A stretch of 64,000 bases of DNA from Adineta steineri. Taxonomy: Eukaryota > Rotifera > Eurotatoria > Adinetida > Adinetidae. The position numbers were made by a program, and so were the translations under genes. Numbering within the stretch: position 1 is the stretch's first letter; every line of letters begins with the position of its first letter. Shown in pieces: positions 61,170-64,000 of the stretch. The notes beneath the pieces are model-generated. The model was not told the origin of the DNA. It saw nothing but the letters and a program-made list of their open reading frames with translations, and did not search any database. The stretch covers positions 1-64,000 of the forward strand of contig CAJNOI010000138.1 of assembly GCA_905250115.1 (NCBI GenBank). The letters run 5' to 3'.

Positions 61170-62411
61170 ATGGATTCTACCAATATTATTATTCCATTTG
61201 ATTTTCCATTTGCTATTTTGGGTAAGAAAAATAGTCTTTCTCTCAGTTCTCTTCTTCAATCAAATCAAATTCTTTTAGAAAATCGTCATAATCCTGATCC
61301 GAATGATAAACTCGTTTATGCCGTTGCTGATGGTCAATATACATATGGTCCACTTTCATTATATCAATATCATAATGATGAAAATTATTCTAAAACGTAT
61401 ATTTTCTATCTATTCAAATGAATAAAATAATTTACTCTTTTTATTTTTTGTATAATAGAATTCGAGAGGAAGAATTACCACCATCATTACCATGCAAAGT
61501 AATAACAAAAATCTTTTTCTTTCAATCTTTATTATTTTTTCATTTTAAATAAAGGAATTTTATATTGTTGAATCTGGCTTTACAACTGATGATGCAATTG
61601 AAATAATCGATGAAAATCGTGGACCTATTCATGTTAAAGAACTTTCTATTGTCGATGACGATTCTATGATAACGTTTGATACCGAATCTGAACAAAGTTT
61701 GTTTTATTCATGGATTTTCTCATATAAACTAAATCCTTTTTGTTTCTAGTTCATATGAAAGAACTTTTTAAAGAAATGGCTGAATGTAAAAATGAAATTC
61801 GAAATCTTAAATCAATTGTAAAATATGATCTATGTTCTATACATAATATTATTCTATCTTCATTTTAGGTTTTATCTGAAAATCGTCTTAATACACGTCG
61901 ATCAACTTCAACAGGTAAACAAAAAAGAAAGGAAGAATTATTTCATTAAAATCTCATATTCGATTATTTAGATTCGCCTCATTATCAAGATGCAGAAAAT
62001 AATTCTAAATGGATTCGTGGAGGTGCTGGTCATCGTTCAGCAAATACTGGACATATGTCTGATGATGGTGGTGTATCAACCCCATTACGTTACAAGAAAT
62101 CAACTGGTATTCGTAAACCTCAACAAGTTCAATCATCAATTGTTCAACGAAGTGTATCATCAACATTAACAAATAGAAATGTTTTAACACCACTTCGAGG
62201 TAAAACAACATCAACAATGTCATCAGTCACAGCAAAATATGCTACACCAATGCGAACAGCATTATCAACAACTAAAAAAGTTGTTTTAAAAAATATTAAA
62301 TCATCTGGTTATGGACAATTTAATGTTACAAATAATACAACAACTACAATTAAAAAACAACAACAACAATTGGCTACACTTGCAACACCTGGACGATCGT
62401 TTAGAAAATAA
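61170..62411 (+). CDS. Unidentified basic protein with TP-rich C-terminus
   Basis: Seven exons (61170-61221, 61279-61396, 61459-61498, 61555-61696, 61750-61817, 61869-61914, 61972-62411) join in frame to 301 residues. The N-terminal part (MDSTNIIIPFDFPFAIL..., LVYAVADGQYTYGPLSLYQY) may fold into a small domain. A short coiled coil follows (HMKELFKEMAECKNEIRNLK, about residues 119-140). The C-terminal 145 residues are basic, low complexity and rich in Thr-Pro sites next to basic residues (TPLRYKK, TPLRGK, TPMRTAL, TPGRSFRK), the kind of site cyclin-dependent or MAP kinases favour. No signal peptide or membrane helix; a nuclear or cytoskeletal place is a guess. I do not recognise the family. 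Confidence 0.8.
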
Positions 62412-63073
62412 TTCATTCGTGCATTTCTTTTTCATTTCTCTTATTCTATGTCGTTGTGTATAGTTCATAACTTTAAATAATTTGCTCGTTGTATGTATGA
62501 TTAAAACAAAACAAAATGATAAATTTATGTATTTTCATCTATATGTTCTAATTGTGAAAATAAATTGTATATTCTTTCAGAAGAAAAATCAATGAATTAT
62601 TATCTTATTGAATAAAACTGAATGAATTTTAAATACTGATTATTCTCCATAAATCAGAAGACTATTTAATTCTCGAGATAATTACTCGTTCATTAATATA
62701 TTTCATGTTACAACTGTTATTTAGTTTAAATCAATTATGATTAAATATATCATCGTCGATAAAAGAAAATAATCGTATGTGAATGATTACAGGAGGATTT
62801 TATGTATTATACAACATATAATTTTAGATCGAATCATATTATTGGTTGCAATAGAAACTTAGATTAAAGTGAAGTTAGGGTAAACCTGGAATGATGATCT
62901 CTGATATTTTCTTTTCGTATAATATAGATTTATCCAGGGGTCCTATTTCTATATCTGAATTCACTAGAAGAATATAGAGAAAGATATATATATACATATA
63001 TCACGTTCTCTCTATCCTCCTATATAAACGAAGTGTATTTACTTTACATTTTACTTTTAGACATATATCTATA
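62412..63073. other. Intergenic spacer
   Basis: AT-rich. It contains the 3' flank of the upstream gene (AATAAA-like words near 62559 and 62610) and the promoter of the SOD gene. No gene seen. Confidence 0.5.
63021..63028 (+). promoter_or_regulatory. TATA-like box of the SOD gene
   Basis: TATATAAA, 46 bp before the SOD start codon, in a less AT-rich context (CTCTATCCTCC just before it). The position suits a short 5' leader; function is inferred. Confidence 0.4.
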
Positions 63074-63974
63074 ATGCATTCATCATTTGCTCTCTTATTC
63101 TTAACTATCCTTGTTACTAACCTCTCATGGTCAGTATTGGCCGGTGATTTTCCAGTAACAGGAGTAGTTTTACTTCAATCAGCACCTCGATCAGATGCAT
63201 TTGGTACTATTAGCATTAACCAACAATTTGAAGGTTATTTATTTATTTATTTATTTATTCTTTATTATTTAAATTTCATTTTTTTAATAGGTGGACCATT
63301 AACTGTTGAAGGTATTTTTTTCAATCTTAAACCAAATAGCCGTTTCGGTTTACATGTTCATGAACAAGGTGATATTACTAATGCATGTACAAGTGCTGGT
63401 GCCCATTTTAATCCATATATGAAATCAGTAAGATTTGTCTTGAATATTTTCTCTTTAGAAAAGTCATTTAATATTTCTATTATTTAGCATGGTAGCGAAC
63501 GAAGTGTTGAACGTCATTGGGGCGATTTCGGAAATATTGTCAGTGATAGTTTAGGTACTTCACGAGTATTTCTTACCATTGTTGAAGGTTCATTGATTGG
63601 TACTGATGGAGTAAGTGAAATTATTTTGAACAAAGAACTTATCTATTAATTTATTTTGTTTAAATTAGTACCTTGGCCGAGCTCTTGTTCTTCATGAACG
63701 TGAAGATGATCTTGGTTTAACTGAACATGAAAAGAGTAAAACAACAGGGTAAGATTGATTTAATACATATAATAATATTTATTATTTTTTCTCTTTGTTT
63801 TCTTATAGAAATTCAGGAGAACGTATTGCTTGTGGTGTTATTGGTATTCGTCGACCAATTGATCGTTTACCAGTTTCACAACAAGTACCATTGAGTTCAA
63901 ATAACCAACGTCAATCAAATTTTGGTTCACAACAATTCCGTCAACCATCACAAGGATTAAGAACAGTTCAATAA
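63074..63974 (+). CDS. Secreted Cu/Zn superoxide dismutase
   Basis: Cu/Zn SOD converts superoxide to oxygen and hydrogen peroxide. Five exons (63074-63233, 63291-63427, 63488-63610, 63669-63748, 63809-63974) give 221 residues. A signal peptide (about residues 1-23, [16 protein letters not shown]) points to an extracellular or secretory-pathway form. Copper ligands H75, H77 and H149, the bridging H92, zinc ligands H100, H109 and D112, and the disulphide pair C86/C175 are all present in [49 protein letters not shown] and [13 protein letters not shown]. It should therefore be active. After the dismutase fold there is a Gln/Ser-rich tail of about 38 residues not found in the basic enzyme. Bdelloids resist desiccation and radiation, so antioxidant enzymes are of interest; that link is inference. 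The gene ends 26 bp before the window edge. Confidence 0.96.
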
Positions 63975-64000
63975 AAACAAAGAACTCTTTTTTTTCTTAT

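Noticed and set aside
1-64000. CRISPR arrays, rRNA, tRNA genes, bacterial operons
   Set aside because: Looked for and not seen; spliced genes and tract types are eukaryotic, and no cloverleaf with a clear B box was found by eye.

Overview
The window is AT-rich eukaryotic DNA (roughly 70% A+T by eye) with genes split by mostly short (about 45-80 bp) GT-AG introns. A bdelloid rotifer (Rotaria or Adineta type) is the best guess. The reasons are a single-exon protein of the ADP-ribosyltransferase plus kinesin-light-chain-type TPR family that is expanded in bdelloids, and several degenerate arrays of TGTGGG-like hexamers, which as I recall is the bdelloid telomere repeat. The genus is not decided by the sequence. 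Two runs of N (14257-14356 and 41783-42655) are assembly gaps; the second lies inside a gene.

The left 8.6 kb is repeat-rich and gene-poor. It holds a 39-bp minisatellite with higher-order order, a small secreted PAN/apple-like gene, a decayed coding fossil, telomere-like and G-rich minisatellites, a 600-bp inverted repeat, and a 212-bp unit present three times in tandem. Next come a 10-exon type I membrane glycoprotein (8721-11352), a 4.7-kb AT-rich stretch with no gene seen, and the ART-TPR gene (16019-18004).

The middle holds eyes absent (EYA) on the minus strand, with 13 coding exons over 5.8 kb and a 2.9-kb first intron. It is followed by a foldback element (26603-27220), TMCO1 (27608-28552), and a very large plus-strand gene (31575-48219, at least 2,515 residues, gap inside). 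That gene is mostly disordered, with six tandem repeats of about 46 residues and conserved islands near its C-terminus; I could not name it.

The right part holds a calmodulin-dependent phosphodiesterase of the PDE1 family (49406-56380). It seems to have two alternative starts, a 45-nt cassette exon and three candidate mutually exclusive exons. A convergent senataxin/Sen1-like helicase (59943 to 56944, minus), an unidentified basic 301-residue protein (61170-62411) and a secreted Cu/Zn superoxide dismutase (63074-63974) follow. The genes do not form a pathway; this looks like an ordinary mixed gene neighbourhood. The most interesting points are the PDE1 splicing architecture, the degenerate ART active site, and the repeat-rich left end with telomere-like tracts. 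All exon coordinates were read by hand from splice signals and reading-frame continuity; no alignment or transcript data were available.
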